Source of the DNA: Niabella pedocola
Lineage (GTDB): Bacteria > Bacteroidota > Bacteroidia > Chitinophagales > Chitinophagaceae
Direction: 5' to 3'
DNA: 64,000 nt
Assembly (NCBI RefSeq): GCF_021044425.1
Contig: NZ_JAJNEC010000003.1
Coordinates: 372,001-436,000 of the forward strand
Below, in pieces: positions 34,640-42,948 of this stretch (the stretch's first letter is position 1; every line of letters begins with the position of its first letter). The notes beneath the pieces were generated by a model. The model saw only the letters and a program-made list of their open reading frames with translations, was not told the DNA's origin and did not search any database. Both the position numbers and the translations under genes were made by a program.

Positions 34640-34975
34640 TTATTCCTTATCTTTTAGGTCTTCCAGCTTTTGATCGGCTTTATCTGCAAGATTGGCAACG
34701 CCTTCTTTTGCTGCATTCAGTTTCTCTTTAGCAAATGCTTCCGCATCGGCTACCTTTTCCTGTGCTTTTTCGGCACCGGACGAATCGTCCTTTCCCCGGA
34801 CCGTATCTATTTTTTCCCCGATCGAATCTTTTAGCTCCTCCGCTTTGTTTTTGGTGACATCCCAGGCGTCTTCCAGCGTATCTTTGGTTTTGTCCCAGGC
34901 TTCACCGGCTTTCTCTTTTAAGTCAGACAGGGTTTCTTTGGCTTTGTCGAAAAACGACGCTTTGTTTTCTTCCAT
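34640..34975 (-). CDS. LEA-like amphipathic helical protein
   Basis: 111 residues from the ATG at 34975 (MEENKASFFDKAKETL); the open frame extends upstream but without meaningful content. The protein is almost wholly Lys/Glu/Asp/Ala with 11-residue-like periodicity (KAKETLSDLKEKAGEAWDKT, DKADQKLEDLKDKE), no Cys, no hydrophobic core and no signal peptide. It would form amphipathic helices or be disordered, as in LEA-like and YtxH/CsbD-type stress proteins. A role in desiccation or osmotic stress is a guess from composition. Confidence 0.75.
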   Translation of the reverse strand: MEENKASFFDKAKETLSDLKEKAGEAWDKTKDTLEDAWDVTKNKAEELKDSIGEKIDTVRGKDDSSGAEKAQEKVADAEAFAKEKLNAAKEGVANLADKADQKLEDLKDKE

Positions 34976-35416
34976 AATCGTTGTTTTTAAAAATGATTCA
35001 ATAAAGTGGCTGCTGCTCTTTAAAAGCCAATCCCGTGCCAAAGGTTGGGGGAATTTGAAAATGTAGCAATCTGGAAATTTGAAAATGCAGTGCCTGCTGT
35101 CATTCCATGGTCTTTCCTCCGGAACAAAATTCGGATCAACGTTACCCAAGCGGTCATCCGGCATCAAACAGTCCGGTTTCGGAAGAGCGAAATGCTGATG
35201 TTCAACACACCCGTATAAAACGAAATCCAACCTGGTCCCGATTCAGCTTTCAGCTATCTGTTTTCAGCCATGGGAATTGCTATTTGCTTTTTGGATCTTG
35301 TTATTTGTTTTTTTGAGATTTGTCTTATTAGAATTTTAGCCTTCCGTTTTCAACGGCATCGAGTACAAACGACCCCCAACCTTAAACGTTGAACATTAAA
35401 CCTGAAATTGCCTTTT
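34976..35416. repeat. Intergenic block of short dispersed repeat words
   Basis: 441 bp without a gene. It contains two GGAATTTGAAAATG/GGAAATTTGAAAATG words near 35050-35080, TTGCTTTTTGGATCTTGTTA-like words near 35285, and an AACGTTGAACATTAAACCTGA segment near 35380, all of types that recur between Bacteroidota genes. The promoter of the stress-type gene should lie at its left end. Confidence 0.45.
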
Positions 35417-37945
35417 CTACGGAATCCGGAACCGCATACCGGCATAAACCATTCTTCCGGTAACCGGTCCCCAGATCAATGATCCGTCAAAATACGGACT
35501 GAACGGCGTTTGTGCGTCAATGATCCGGTATTCCTGCACATAATTGGTAAGATTTTCTCCGCCCACATATACTTCCCATTGTTTACTGAACTGTTTACTT
35601 ACCTGCGCGGCCATCTGGAAGAAAGCGGGCGACCATGCATCCATTTGTTTGCCAACAGGATTGGAAGCAGTGCCAGGAATGCGTTTCCCGCTGAGCCATT
35701 GCGTGGTATAGTCAAACTTCCATTTGCTCCGGGTTTCATAAGCCAGGTTCACAAAAGCCCGGTGCTTTGCTGTAAATGGCTTATCCAGTAACCCCTGGTG
35801 GTATTGCGTTTGCACCTCCAGCCAGCGGTAAGCCATACGAAGCTCCAGTTTGCGCAGCAATTCATAATTGAGCTCGGCCTGAATACTGCTGGAGACCGAT
35901 TTGCCGTTTAAATTGTAAAACAGGATGGCCTGGGGATCAGCGTCCAGATCGGCCACCGTTTGATTACGGAAACGGGTCTGGTAAGCATCCAGGGCAATGG
36001 ACCCTTTGCGGTTGCCCAGGTTAAACTGGTGTATAAAATTGAGCCCGTAATTCCAGGCTTTTTCCGGATCCAGGCCATAGCCATAGGTGGAGCCGGGATG
36101 CTGGATCTCGTATTGCCGGGCACTTACAAAAACACCAATGTTCTCTGCAAAAATATTGCTTACACGGAAACCGGACCCGCCGGATAACCGCAGGTTGGTT
36201 TTGGGGGTGAAATCATATTTTACATGTACCCGTGGGGTGGTGATCAAGCCGTATTGATTGTGATGATCAAGCCGTAATCCTGCAATAGCTGTAAGCTTCT
36301 CCGAAGCGGTATAAGTGTATTCAAAAAATGCGCCCGGAACGATCTCGTTGCGTTTGAATAGGCGCTGGTTTAACCGCTCGTTATAATTGTCATTGGAGAA
36401 GCTGAGACCGGTGCGGAATTTATGATCGGTGGTGCCGATGATGGACTGATAAATAAGATTACCATAGAGCTGCTTTTGTTTGCCGCTGTATTCCGTTAGG
36501 CCATAATACGCATTGTTGGTGTATTGGTTGGCAGACAGGATCAGCCCCAGGCTTTTGTATTTATGCTGCGGAAACACATAGCCCACTTTACCGGTAAACT
36601 CGTATTGCTGCGCATCGATCCCCACTCCGTAATAATCGGTACCATACCGGTTGCTGTTACGGTCAAAATCCATTTGACCGGCATAGCGTTGATCGTTCAG
36701 TGCCTTCAACGCCAGCTGAACGATCCAGCCATTATTATCCATATACTTCCAGCGGTTGATCACATTCCACTGCGATCCGGTGGGCAGGTCCTTAAACCCG
36801 TCCATATTATGATCGATCTTTTTATTGCTGTAATTGCCATGTGTAAGCAGGGCCGTGCTCCATTTATCATTTAGTTTTTGGGCGGTGTTGATATTGGCTT
36901 CAAGACGCCCCATACTGTTCACATAGGTATTGACCAACAGCTGCTCGGAATTGTCCGGCTTTTTCTCCTCTACGTTGATCTGTCCGGCAATGCTTTCATA
37001 GCCATTCACGACGGAGCCGGTTCCTTTGGTAAGCTGAATGCCTTCGATCCAGGGACCGGGGATATACGTAAGTCCGTAATGTGCGGTAAGCCCCCTGATC
37101 TCCGGAACATTTTCGGTCAGCAGCTGTGTATAATTTCCCGACAGTCCCAGTAACTGGATCTGTTTTACACCGGTAACAGCATCGCTGTAGCTCACATCCA
37201 CCGAAGGACTGGTTTCAAAGCTCTCGGAAAGATTGCAGCAGGCCGCCTTGGTAAGCTCTTTTGCACCCATATTCAGTGTATTCAGGATGCTCATGGTAGA
37301 TACAAAAGTGGAGGGGTTCCTGGAACTGATGATGACTTCCTTCAGATCGCCGGTAGATGAATTTTTCAGGATGATGGTGAGCATCTCCTGATTTTTAACG
37401 CTGATGGTATCCGATTGAAACCCCACATAACTGATGGCAATATGGGTGGGAAGATCTGTCTCCAGCCGGAAAACACCGGTACTGTCGGTAACAAAGTACT
37501 GGTTCGAATGCAGGCTTTTTACCGTGGCACTGGCGATGGGGTTGATCTTTCCTTTAGCGGTTTCTTCCAGCACCACCCCGGTGATCAGCTGTTTTTGTTT
37601 GGGAGCAGCTGAATCGGTATCGCGGTGATAATGACAGCAGGCGGGCAGGGCCTGGTATACCGCATCCGGAGCTTTGAAACGTTCATTGTCGTGACCGGCT
37701 TCAGACACGGCTTTCAGGAGCTTTTCGTCGGTGGTTTTCGCCGGATCATAGCTCACTGTAAGGATTTGGGAAATAGCATCCCATTTTGCGGTTTTGGCCT
37801 TATGATCGAGCACGGTAGATTCTATCCGCTCTTTGCACATTTCGCAGGCTCCCAGTACTTTAAAAGTGGCAGTCTTTATATTTTTTTGAGCAAGACCAAT
37901 CTTTGTAATCAGTAGAAATACAATGAAGAGATATTTGTGGTTCAT
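35417..37945 (-). CDS. TonB-dependent outer-membrane receptor with N-terminal HMA metal domain
   Basis: 842 residues from the ATG at 37945, which gives a proper signal peptide (YLFIVFLLITKIGLAQ). An HMA domain with CEMC (Cys34, Cys37) comes first, then a Cys/His-rich linker PACCHYHRD (103-109), a CarboxypepD_reg domain (LITGVVLEETAKGKINPIAS), a plug (about 210-340) and a 22-strand-type barrel ending in an aromatic residue region (MVYAGMRFRIP). It should import a metal or metal complex through the outer membrane with TonB energy; copper is the best guess from the HMA domain and the HYC_CC_PP partner. That partner ends 81 bp upstream on the same strand and shares the likely promoter. Confidence 0.92.
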   Translation of the reverse strand: MNHKYLFIVFLLITKIGLAQKNIKTATFKVLGACEMCKERIESTVLDHKAKTAKWDAISQILTVSYDPAKTTDEKLLKAVSEAGHDNERFKAPDAVYQALPACCHYHRDTDSAAPKQKQLITGVVLEETAKGKINPIASATVKSLHSNQYFVTDSTGVFRLETDLPTHIAISYVGFQSDTISVKNQEMLTIILKNSSTGDLKEVIISSRNPSTFVSTMSILNTLNMGAKELTKAACCNLSESFETSPSVDVSYSDAVTGVKQIQLLGLSGNYTQLLTENVPEIRGLTAHYGLTYIPGPWIEGIQLTKGTGSVVNGYESIAGQINVEEKKPDNSEQLLVNTYVNSMGRLEANINTAQKLNDKWSTALLTHGNYSNKKIDHNMDGFKDLPTGSQWNVINRWKYMDNNGWIVQLALKALNDQRYAGQMDFDRNSNRYGTDYYGVGIDAQQYEFTGKVGYVFPQHKYKSLGLILSANQYTNNAYYGLTEYSGKQKQLYGNLIYQSIIGTTDHKFRTGLSFSNDNYNERLNQRLFKRNEIVPGAFFEYTYTASEKLTAIAGLRLDHHNQYGLITTPRVHVKYDFTPKTNLRLSGGSGFRVSNIFAENIGVFVSARQYEIQHPGSTYGYGLDPEKAWNYGLNFIHQFNLGNRKGSIALDAYQTRFRNQTVADLDADPQAILFYNLNGKSVSSSIQAELNYELLRKLELRMAYRWLEVQTQYHQGLLDKPFTAKHRAFVNLAYETRSKWKFDYTTQWLSGKRIPGTASNPVGKQMDAWSPAFFQMAAQVSKQFSKQWEVYVGGENLTNYVQEYRIIDAQTPFSPYFDGSLIWGPVTGRMVYAGMRFRIP

Positions 37946-38025
37946 GAATTTGTTTTTAGAAAAGAACAATAACAACAGGGCGGCACCGGCAATAGCAGGG
38001 CCTGCAAACAAAAAAGTTGTTTGTT

Positions 38026-38415
38026 CTAAATTCTAAAAACGCCCAAAAAGATGGAACGGTCTTCCTGCTGTGGCTCCGGGGGACCGGCGGGAGGCCGGGG
38101 CAGAAAGGCGGCAAAAGGCAATTCCGGTATATTGCCAAACAGGGCAGGAGGAGTAACGAAAAATGCTCCGGGCTGTGCCAGCGCTAAAACAGATGCGCCG
38201 TTGGTTTTTTGATCGATAGAAACCTTTGCATCTACTGTTTTGTTTTCACAGCAGTTTTTTCCTTTTTGTACAGGGCAATCTTTCGTTTCCGAAACATGAG
38301 ACGTTAAGGATACCGATTTTAATTTGCCACAGCAATAGAAAAAATGGAGGCTAATCCCAAAGGATGCCAGGGCATAAAAAACAAAAACAAGTAATATGGT
38401 CAGTTTCCGTAACAC
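38026..38415 (-). CDS. HYC_CC_PP-family protein
   Basis: 129 residues with an N-terminal membrane segment or signal peptide (KLTILLVFVFYALASFGISL). It has the features that name the family: HFFYCC (His24, Cys28-29), a second Cys cluster CPVQKGKNCCENK (Cys47, 55, 56), and a Pro-rich C-terminal part (RPPAGPPEPQQ). Members occur next to TonB receptors in Bacteroidota, and the conserved His/Cys pattern suggests metal binding. It is first in an operon with the HMA-TonB receptor, and an exact -7 element lies about 50 bp upstream. Confidence 0.88.
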   Translation of the reverse strand: MLRKLTILLVFVFYALASFGISLHFFYCCGKLKSVSLTSHVSETKDCPVQKGKNCCENKTVDAKVSIDQKTNGASVLALAQPGAFFVTPPALFGNIPELPFAAFLPRPPAGPPEPQQEDRSIFLGVFRI

Positions 38416-38462
38416 AGTTGTAGCCAGTGAATACCTTTAAACAAGAAGGTTTATAAAAGGTT

Positions 38463-38470
38463 CAAAGATA
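38463..38470 (-). promoter_or_regulatory. -7 element of the HYC/TonB receptor operon
   Basis: TATCTTTG on the minus strand matches TAnnTTTG exactly, about 48 bp before the start codon at 38415. The -33 region 19 bp upstream is GC-rich and a poor match, which would suit a promoter needing an activator. Confidence 0.55.
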
Positions 38471-38675
38471 AAAAATTATTTTGGGATACAGCGGCGGAGT
38501 CGCCGAAACACGAATCGTTCCAGCGGCGTTTCCGGAAAGGGAGGTGAAAATGATAAGATATCCCGGATCCCTTTCCGGGAGGCCGGCAATGAACGAAAAC
38601 AAGGGCGCAGGTATGCTTTCTTCCATCAAAACTACCATTAGCATTGCAGGGGATAAAAGTTATTCCGTACCTTAC

Positions 38676-39269
38676 ATGGTAATGTTAACCGCTAACGAAA
38701 ATTTTGAACCACTCTATTCGACGCCTGCCAAAGCGCGGACCATGGCGCTGAACGTTTTTTTGCTGAGCCTCTTCGCATTGCTATTGTTCGGGCTGTTGGT
38801 GATGGCCGTTGTTGCTTTCCAGCTAAAAAAGACGGAATACCGGCTTCCGGTTTTTGGCTTTACCATAGTCGTTTTGGGGCTTCTGATCTGGTTGGCTTTT
38901 GTTACTTACCAATCAAGCAAAGGGCCGCATAAGTTTACGCATCTATCGGTGGATGCCACGGGGATGCACCATTTCACTAAAACAGGACGGGCAGTATCGT
39001 TGCTTTATGAGTCGCTGTTGGTCAATAACAGGGGAGGCATACATGACGTGCTTTTAACCGATATGGGCTACAGTGAAGGAGATCTGGAACTCTGTGTTTT
39101 TATCAAAGACGATTCGGGAGCTGTTCGAATGCAGCCAATAAGGTTCAAACTCTTTTTGGTACCTAATGGCAATGCTTTGCGCGCGCATTTTATAAAAGGT
39201 ATCAGGCATTTTCGTCCCGATTTAAAGATAGACCCGCAAGTGGTGAACGTGTATCAAATCACTTCTTGA
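38676..39269 (+). CDS. Two-helix membrane protein, hypothetical
   Basis: 197 residues from the ATG at 38676; the open frame reaches back to 38481 but its first 65 residues look non-coding. Two membrane helices (NVFLLSLFALLLFGLLVMAV and PVFGFTIVVLGLLIWLAFV) are separated by a short charged loop. They are followed by a cytosolic or periplasmic domain of about 110 residues with alternating beta-strand character (ELCVFIKDDSGAVRMQPIRF). That layout resembles small bacterial PH-like membrane proteins, but I cannot name the family. It is convergent with coaE. The start is uncertain. Confidence 0.6.
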   Translation: MVMLTANENFEPLYSTPAKARTMALNVFLLSLFALLLFGLLVMAVVAFQLKKTEYRLPVFGFTIVVLGLLIWLAFVTYQSSKGPHKFTHLSVDATGMHHFTKTGRAVSLLYESLLVNNRGGIHDVLLTDMGYSEGDLELCVFIKDDSGAVRMQPIRFKLFLVPNGNALRAHFIKGIRHFRPDLKIDPQVVNVYQITS

Positions 39270-39292
39270 TTTTATTGCCTGCAGGAAAATTG

Positions 39293-39886
39293 TTACGCGT
39301 TTTTTTGCAGCGCTAATATTTGTTGATGAATCTCCATTACCTGGGCAATCAGGGATGTAGTTTCACTGTTATCAATTACAAAATGACAACGGCGCATTTT
39401 TTCAGCTTCGTCCATTTGTTGCTGCATGCGCTCCCGAACCTGTTCCTCCGTTATATGGTTGCGCTCCATGGTACGGCGGATGCGCAATGCCTCCGGTGCC
39501 GTAACGCCGATCATATAATCTACATACCGGTCGCTGCCACTTTCAAAAAAAATAGCGGCTTCCTTAATGGCATAAGGAGCTGCCTGCTTTGTAAACCAGT
39601 CCTGACTATCGCGAATGGTAACCGGATGTACGACCTGGTTCAGTTGTTTTAATTTTTCCGGATCGCTAAATACTTTTGAGGCTAATACAGCACGATCCAG
39701 CTGCTGCCCCCTATACGTATCGTTCCCGAACAGACGAACGATCTGTTCCCGGATCTCCGCACTGGTATTCATCAGTCTTTTTGCTGCAGCATCGGCATCG
39801 TATACCGGTATACCCAGCGTGTGAAATATAGCTGCCACCAGCGTTTTGCCGCTTCCGATCCCTCCGGTAATACCTACTTTAAGCAT
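39293..39886 (-). CDS. coaE: Dephospho-CoA kinase
   Basis: 197 residues from the ATG at 39886 (MLKVGITGGIGSGKT). It catalyses the last step of coenzyme A synthesis. The P-loop GGIGSGKT is at residues 8-15, the substrate Asp in PVYDADAAAKRLM, the lid segment follows (VHPVTIRDSQDWF), and the end pattern RRCHFVIDNSE is typical. It is the last gene of the nusB/DUF1573/yajC cluster but lies behind a terminator and a repeat element, so it may have its own promoter. Confidence 0.96.
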   Translation of the reverse strand: MLKVGITGGIGSGKTLVAAIFHTLGIPVYDADAAAKRLMNTSAEIREQIVRLFGNDTYRGQQLDRAVLASKVFSDPEKLKQLNQVVHPVTIRDSQDWFTKQAAPYAIKEAAIFFESGSDRYVDYMIGVTAPEALRIRRTMERNHITEEQVRERMQQQMDEAEKMRRCHFVIDNSETTSLIAQVMEIHQQILALQKNA

Positions 39887-39906
39887 GAAGTTCGTTTTTC
39901 TAATTT

Positions 39907-40074
39907 GCCACAGAGACACAGGAATACTAAGTTTTTGATTCCTGTTTTCCGGCATCCATAGTAACGGATGATCAGGAACACGGTTTGTGGTATTCTTTCA
40001 ACAAAAGTCCCTTACCGTTCGCCCCCCTCATTCGTCTCAATCCACAAGTCTAAAACCTTCTGTGTCTCAGTGCC
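39907..40074. repeat. Dispersed element with inverted ends CCACAGAGACACAG/CTGTGTCTCAGTG
   Basis: Between coaE and yajC, GCCACAGAGACACAGG (39907-39922) and CTGTGTCTCAGTGCC (40060-40074) form an imperfect inverted repeat around about 137 bp with no gene. A degraded relative is visible near 31917-32015 (CGCAGAAGTACTAAGG and CTCAGTGTTTCAGTGGC), just before the fbaA terminator. Confidence 0.6.
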
Positions 40075-40092
40075 ACTGCGGCAGGAAAATAA

Positions 40093-40126
40093 AAAACACG
40101 GCAAAAATACTTCTTTGCCGTGTTTT
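40093..40126 (-). terminator. Intrinsic terminator after yajC
   Basis: Perfect 13-bp stem AAAACACGGCAAA/TTTGCCGTGTTTT with an 8-nt loop; the minus-strand reading ends in a T run. It lies 60 bp past the yajC stop and separates it from coaE. Confidence 0.88.
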
Positions 40127-40187
40127 ATGTTCTTATTCATTAATCCGGTTCAGCGTCTGCTGATTACTGACGACTGAAGGCTGATTG

Positions 40188-40526
40188 TTATTTGGCCGGG
40201 GCAGTGGTACCCTTATTCAGTTGGTTCGTCCAATCCATGCTGATCGCCGATTTTTCAATCTTGATATAGTTGCCCGGGCTTACTTCAATACTCAGGGTTC
40301 CATCTTCGTTTACCTGGTTGATCTTGCCATGGATACCGGCAATGGTTACTATTTTATCGCCTTTCTGAAGATCTTCAATAAATTTCTTCTGATTTTTTGC
40401 TCTTTTTGCCTGCGGACGGATAAAAAACAACCAGAAAACGATGATCATTCCAAACATGAAGATCATTGTGGTCATCGATCCGAAAGGGCCTGGCGCACCC
40501 TGCGCCTGCAATAATACATTTGTCAT
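40188..40526 (-). CDS. yajC: Preprotein translocase subunit YajC
   Basis: 112 residues, one membrane helix (MIFMFGMIIVFWLFFIRPQA) followed by a small beta-rich cytosolic domain with the family pattern FIEDLQKGDKIVTIAGIHGK. YajC associates with SecDF and the SecYEG translocon. It lies 17 bp downstream of the DUF1573 gene on the same strand, an order conserved in Bacteroidota, and its transcript ends at a strong hairpin. Confidence 0.96.
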   Translation of the reverse strand: MTNVLLQAQGAPGPFGSMTTMIFMFGMIIVFWLFFIRPQAKRAKNQKKFIEDLQKGDKIVTIAGIHGKINQVNEDGTLSIEVSPGNYIKIEKSAISMDWTNQLNKGTTAPAK

Positions 40527-40543
40527 TTCTATTTACGCTTTGA

Positions 40544-41002
40544 TTATTTAACTACTTCTACTTTAAAATTTAAAACGGTTTCGGTAAAGGGTTTGGTGTT
40601 GGCACGTACCACCATGTTCTTATTATGAGAACCTTCTGCCTGTCCTTCACTGTTGAATTTAGCCACTACCTTTCCTTCCTCACCCGGCATGATGGGCTTC
40701 TCGGGCTTCTCGCCAACGGTACATCCGCAGCCCGGGCTTACAGAAACAATCACCAGCGGCTTATCGCCGGTATTCTTGATCGTGAAGGGGATCTCAACGA
40801 TCTGTCCTTTCTTTACCTTGCCGATATCTTTAAATGTGGAATCTACCCAAACGGCAGTTGTAAAGTTTGCAGAATCGGTTAGTGCTGTTTCCTTTTGCGC
40901 TGTAGTAATACTGTCGCCGGAAGCGCTGCCGCCTTTTCCGGATGAATTCTTACAGGCAATCAGCGTTGCTGCTGCAACAATAACGAGTAACCCCTTTTTC
41001 AT
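40544..41002 (-). CDS. DUF1573 lipoprotein
   Basis: 152 residues from the ATG at 41002. The signal peptide ends in a lipobox (TLIAC), then comes a Ser/Gly-rich linker and a DUF1573 domain, an immunoglobulin-like sandwich with the hallmark SVSPGCGCTVGEKPEKPI and the following PGEEGKVVAKFNSEGQ. Function is unknown; the domain is abundant in Bacteroidota envelopes. It sits between nusB and yajC on the same strand; the 17-bp gap to yajC supports co-transcription with it. Confidence 0.92.
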   Translation of the reverse strand: MKKGLLVIVAAATLIACKNSSGKGGSASGDSITTAQKETALTDSANFTTAVWVDSTFKDIGKVKKGQIVEIPFTIKNTGDKPLVIVSVSPGCGCTVGEKPEKPIMPGEEGKVVAKFNSEGQAEGSHNKNMVVRANTKPFTETVLNFKVEVVK

Positions 41003-41236
41003 CAGTTTATTTTTTATATTTAATGGTCGCTCCGGATGTTCGTGAAAGATCCGGAAAATTATCACGCTATCCTGCGAAAATACTGATAACTGTCAGTATA
41101 TCCGGCTTGTTTCAATGAATTCCTTTTTAAGATTGCAAACTTAGTTCAAAATCAGCAGGAGACCATCACCTTTTTTCTTTTCCTTCAAGCCTGCCAGGAA
41201 CATATACAACACGCTGAACGTTTTTTACAAACCGGT

Positions 41237-42166
41237 TCAGGCTTTCTTGTAATCTGTTTTCTTTAACCGGCCTTCCTGTACCAGTTCTTTATGAATATTA
41301 TCAAGAATACCATTTACAAAATGCCCGCTCTGGGCGGTACTGTATTCTTTGGCAAGATCAATATACTCGTTGATGGTCACTTTTGGCGGAATGGTTTCAA
41401 AATACAGGAATTCCGCTACCCCCATTTTCATGATCACCATATCCAGCAAGGCAATCCGCTCGGGATCCCAGTTTTTTAGTTTGGGCGTAATAAATTCCAG
41501 CAGGTAGGCATTCTTATCAAGAACCGTTGTTAACAGTTGCTGTGCAAAACGCGCTTTATCCGGGCTGATCATTTCCTGGAACTTGGCCGATCCTGGTTTG
41601 TGCAGGTAGGTCTGCAGCAATTGTACCACCATTTCCCCGTCATCACTCCAGTTAGAAAAAAGCTCTTCCGTATGATTGATAAATTCCTCGTTACCCAGCA
41701 TATAATCATTCAGAATAAACTCGAAGATCTTCCGGTCTTCCTGTTTATTCTGCTGACTTACTGAAATATATTGCTGGTATTCAGGTGTTTTTACCAGTTG
41801 ATTGTAAATTTTCTTTACCAACTCTTCATCAATAAGATTTTCGGGTTTATCCTTTTTCAACTGTTCTTCCAGTTGTTTATCTTCCAGGATCTGCCAGAGC
41901 AGGCTGCTGCCCGCAAGTTTGGTATTTACATTCAGATCGTTTTCAGAAGGAATGAATTTACTGGCACGTTTATGCGCGTCTTTCTCCGCATAACGGGCGA
42001 TCTGCGTTAAAAAATAGATCAGGTAAACAAACAGGCTGCGGGTTTGATTAAAATGCTGGTCTAAAACTTTGGAGGGACTGGGTACTTTACTATTCTGTTC
42101 GGCTTCCGTGCTGCATGCGTATAGGGTTTGCATCACCTTAACCCTGATATTTCTTCTGCTAATCAT
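41237..42166 (-). CDS. nusB: Transcription antitermination factor NusB
   Basis: 309 residues from the ATG at 42166 (MISRRNIRVKVMQTLYACS). The NusB fold is at both ends: the N-terminal helix pattern RRNIRVKVMQTLYA and the C-terminal domain WDPERIALLDMVIMKMGVAE, IPPKVTINEYIDLAKEYST, SGHFVNGILDNI. It is about twice the length of E. coli NusB because of a central helical insertion, as usual in Bacteroidota. It acts with NusE on boxA RNA in ribosomal RNA antitermination. Upstream TATCTTCG on the coding strand is a near -7 match. Confidence 0.95.
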   Translation of the reverse strand: MISRRNIRVKVMQTLYACSTEAEQNSKVPSPSKVLDQHFNQTRSLFVYLIYFLTQIARYAEKDAHKRASKFIPSENDLNVNTKLAGSSLLWQILEDKQLEEQLKKDKPENLIDEELVKKIYNQLVKTPEYQQYISVSQQNKQEDRKIFEFILNDYMLGNEEFINHTEELFSNWSDDGEMVVQLLQTYLHKPGSAKFQEMISPDKARFAQQLLTTVLDKNAYLLEFITPKLKNWDPERIALLDMVIMKMGVAEFLYFETIPPKVTINEYIDLAKEYSTAQSGHFVNGILDNIHKELVQEGRLKKTDYKKA

Positions 42167-42266
42167 TGATTGAATGAACTCTTTTGCGGCTGCGAAGATA
42201 GTTGATTTGTACCTTATTAAAGAAAAAACCGGAGAAAATGCAGGACAACACCCCAAATTACCTGCT

Positions 42267-42560
42267 TCATTTTATAGCCGGCGCCCTCGCTGACTAAAAT
42301 GAAAACTACAGATCCTTAAGTTATGCCAGCCGGCTGCTGATGCTATTGATCGGGCTTAAAACAGGTTATGCATGTGCATTGCAGCAATGTGCAATTTTGA
42401 CAGGAATGGGAATAACAGGGTTCACATTTCTTGCAAGAACGGGCCTGAAACTGAAAAAATTTCACTTTACAGCGGGATGGCATACTATTTATGCTACTTT
42501 AGCAGCCCAAAAATTACATTTTGGCACTATAAATTAAAATTTAAAAAAAACAATACGATT
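42267..42560 (+). promoter_or_regulatory. groESL control region with CATTGC-A-GCAATG palindrome
   Basis: About 290 bp without a gene. A perfect palindrome CATTGC A GCAATG lies at 42377-42389, and a -7-like TACTTTAG lies near 42498-42505, some 55 bp before groES. I found no CIRCE-type TTAGCACTC element, so heat-shock control must work differently. Assignment of the palindrome as an operator is inference. Confidence 0.4.
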
Positions 42561-42842
42561 ATGGCTAAAAAAACAACTGTTACCCCTTTGCACGACCGGG
42601 TAATTGTAAAACCAGCAGCAGCAGAAGAAAAAACAGCAGGTGGTATTATCATTCCTGACACCGCTAAAGAAAAACCCCAGCGTGGTACAGTAGTAGCAGC
42701 GGGTCCTGGCAAAAAAGATGAACCCGTAACAGTAAAACCCGGAGATACCGTATTATATGGAAAATATGCCGGTACAGAAATCCAGATTGGCGGCGAAGAC
42801 CTTTTAATTATGAGAGAAAGCGATATCCTGGCGATTGTTTAA
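42561..42842 (+). CDS. groS: Co-chaperonin GroES
   Basis: 93 residues from the ATG at 42561; the open frame runs further upstream but only the last 94 codons encode GroES. Hallmarks are LHDRVIVKPA, the mobile loop AEEKTAGGIIIPDTAKEKPQ, GTVVAAGPGK and the roof/base segment TVLYGKYAGTEI. It caps GroEL in protein folding. GroEL follows after 106 bp; the gap is AT-rich and holds CAAATTTTCAAATC-type repeated words instead of a terminator. Confidence 0.98.
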   Translation: MAKKTTVTPLHDRVIVKPAAAEEKTAGGIIIPDTAKEKPQRGTVVAAGPGKKDEPVTVKPGDTVLYGKYAGTEIQIGGEDLLIMRESDILAIV

Positions 42843-42948
42843 TTTGAAAATTGATAATGTGCTGATATAAAAACGATTGGCCATTTCAAATAATATTCAA
42901 ATTGATTCTCAAATTTTCAAATCCTCAAATTTTCAAATCAGAATAAAA

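Noticed and set aside
34976..35230. N-terminal extension of the amphipathic stress-type protein
   Set aside because: The first 85 codons have different composition and run through non-coding repeat words; the internal ATG starts the helical protein.
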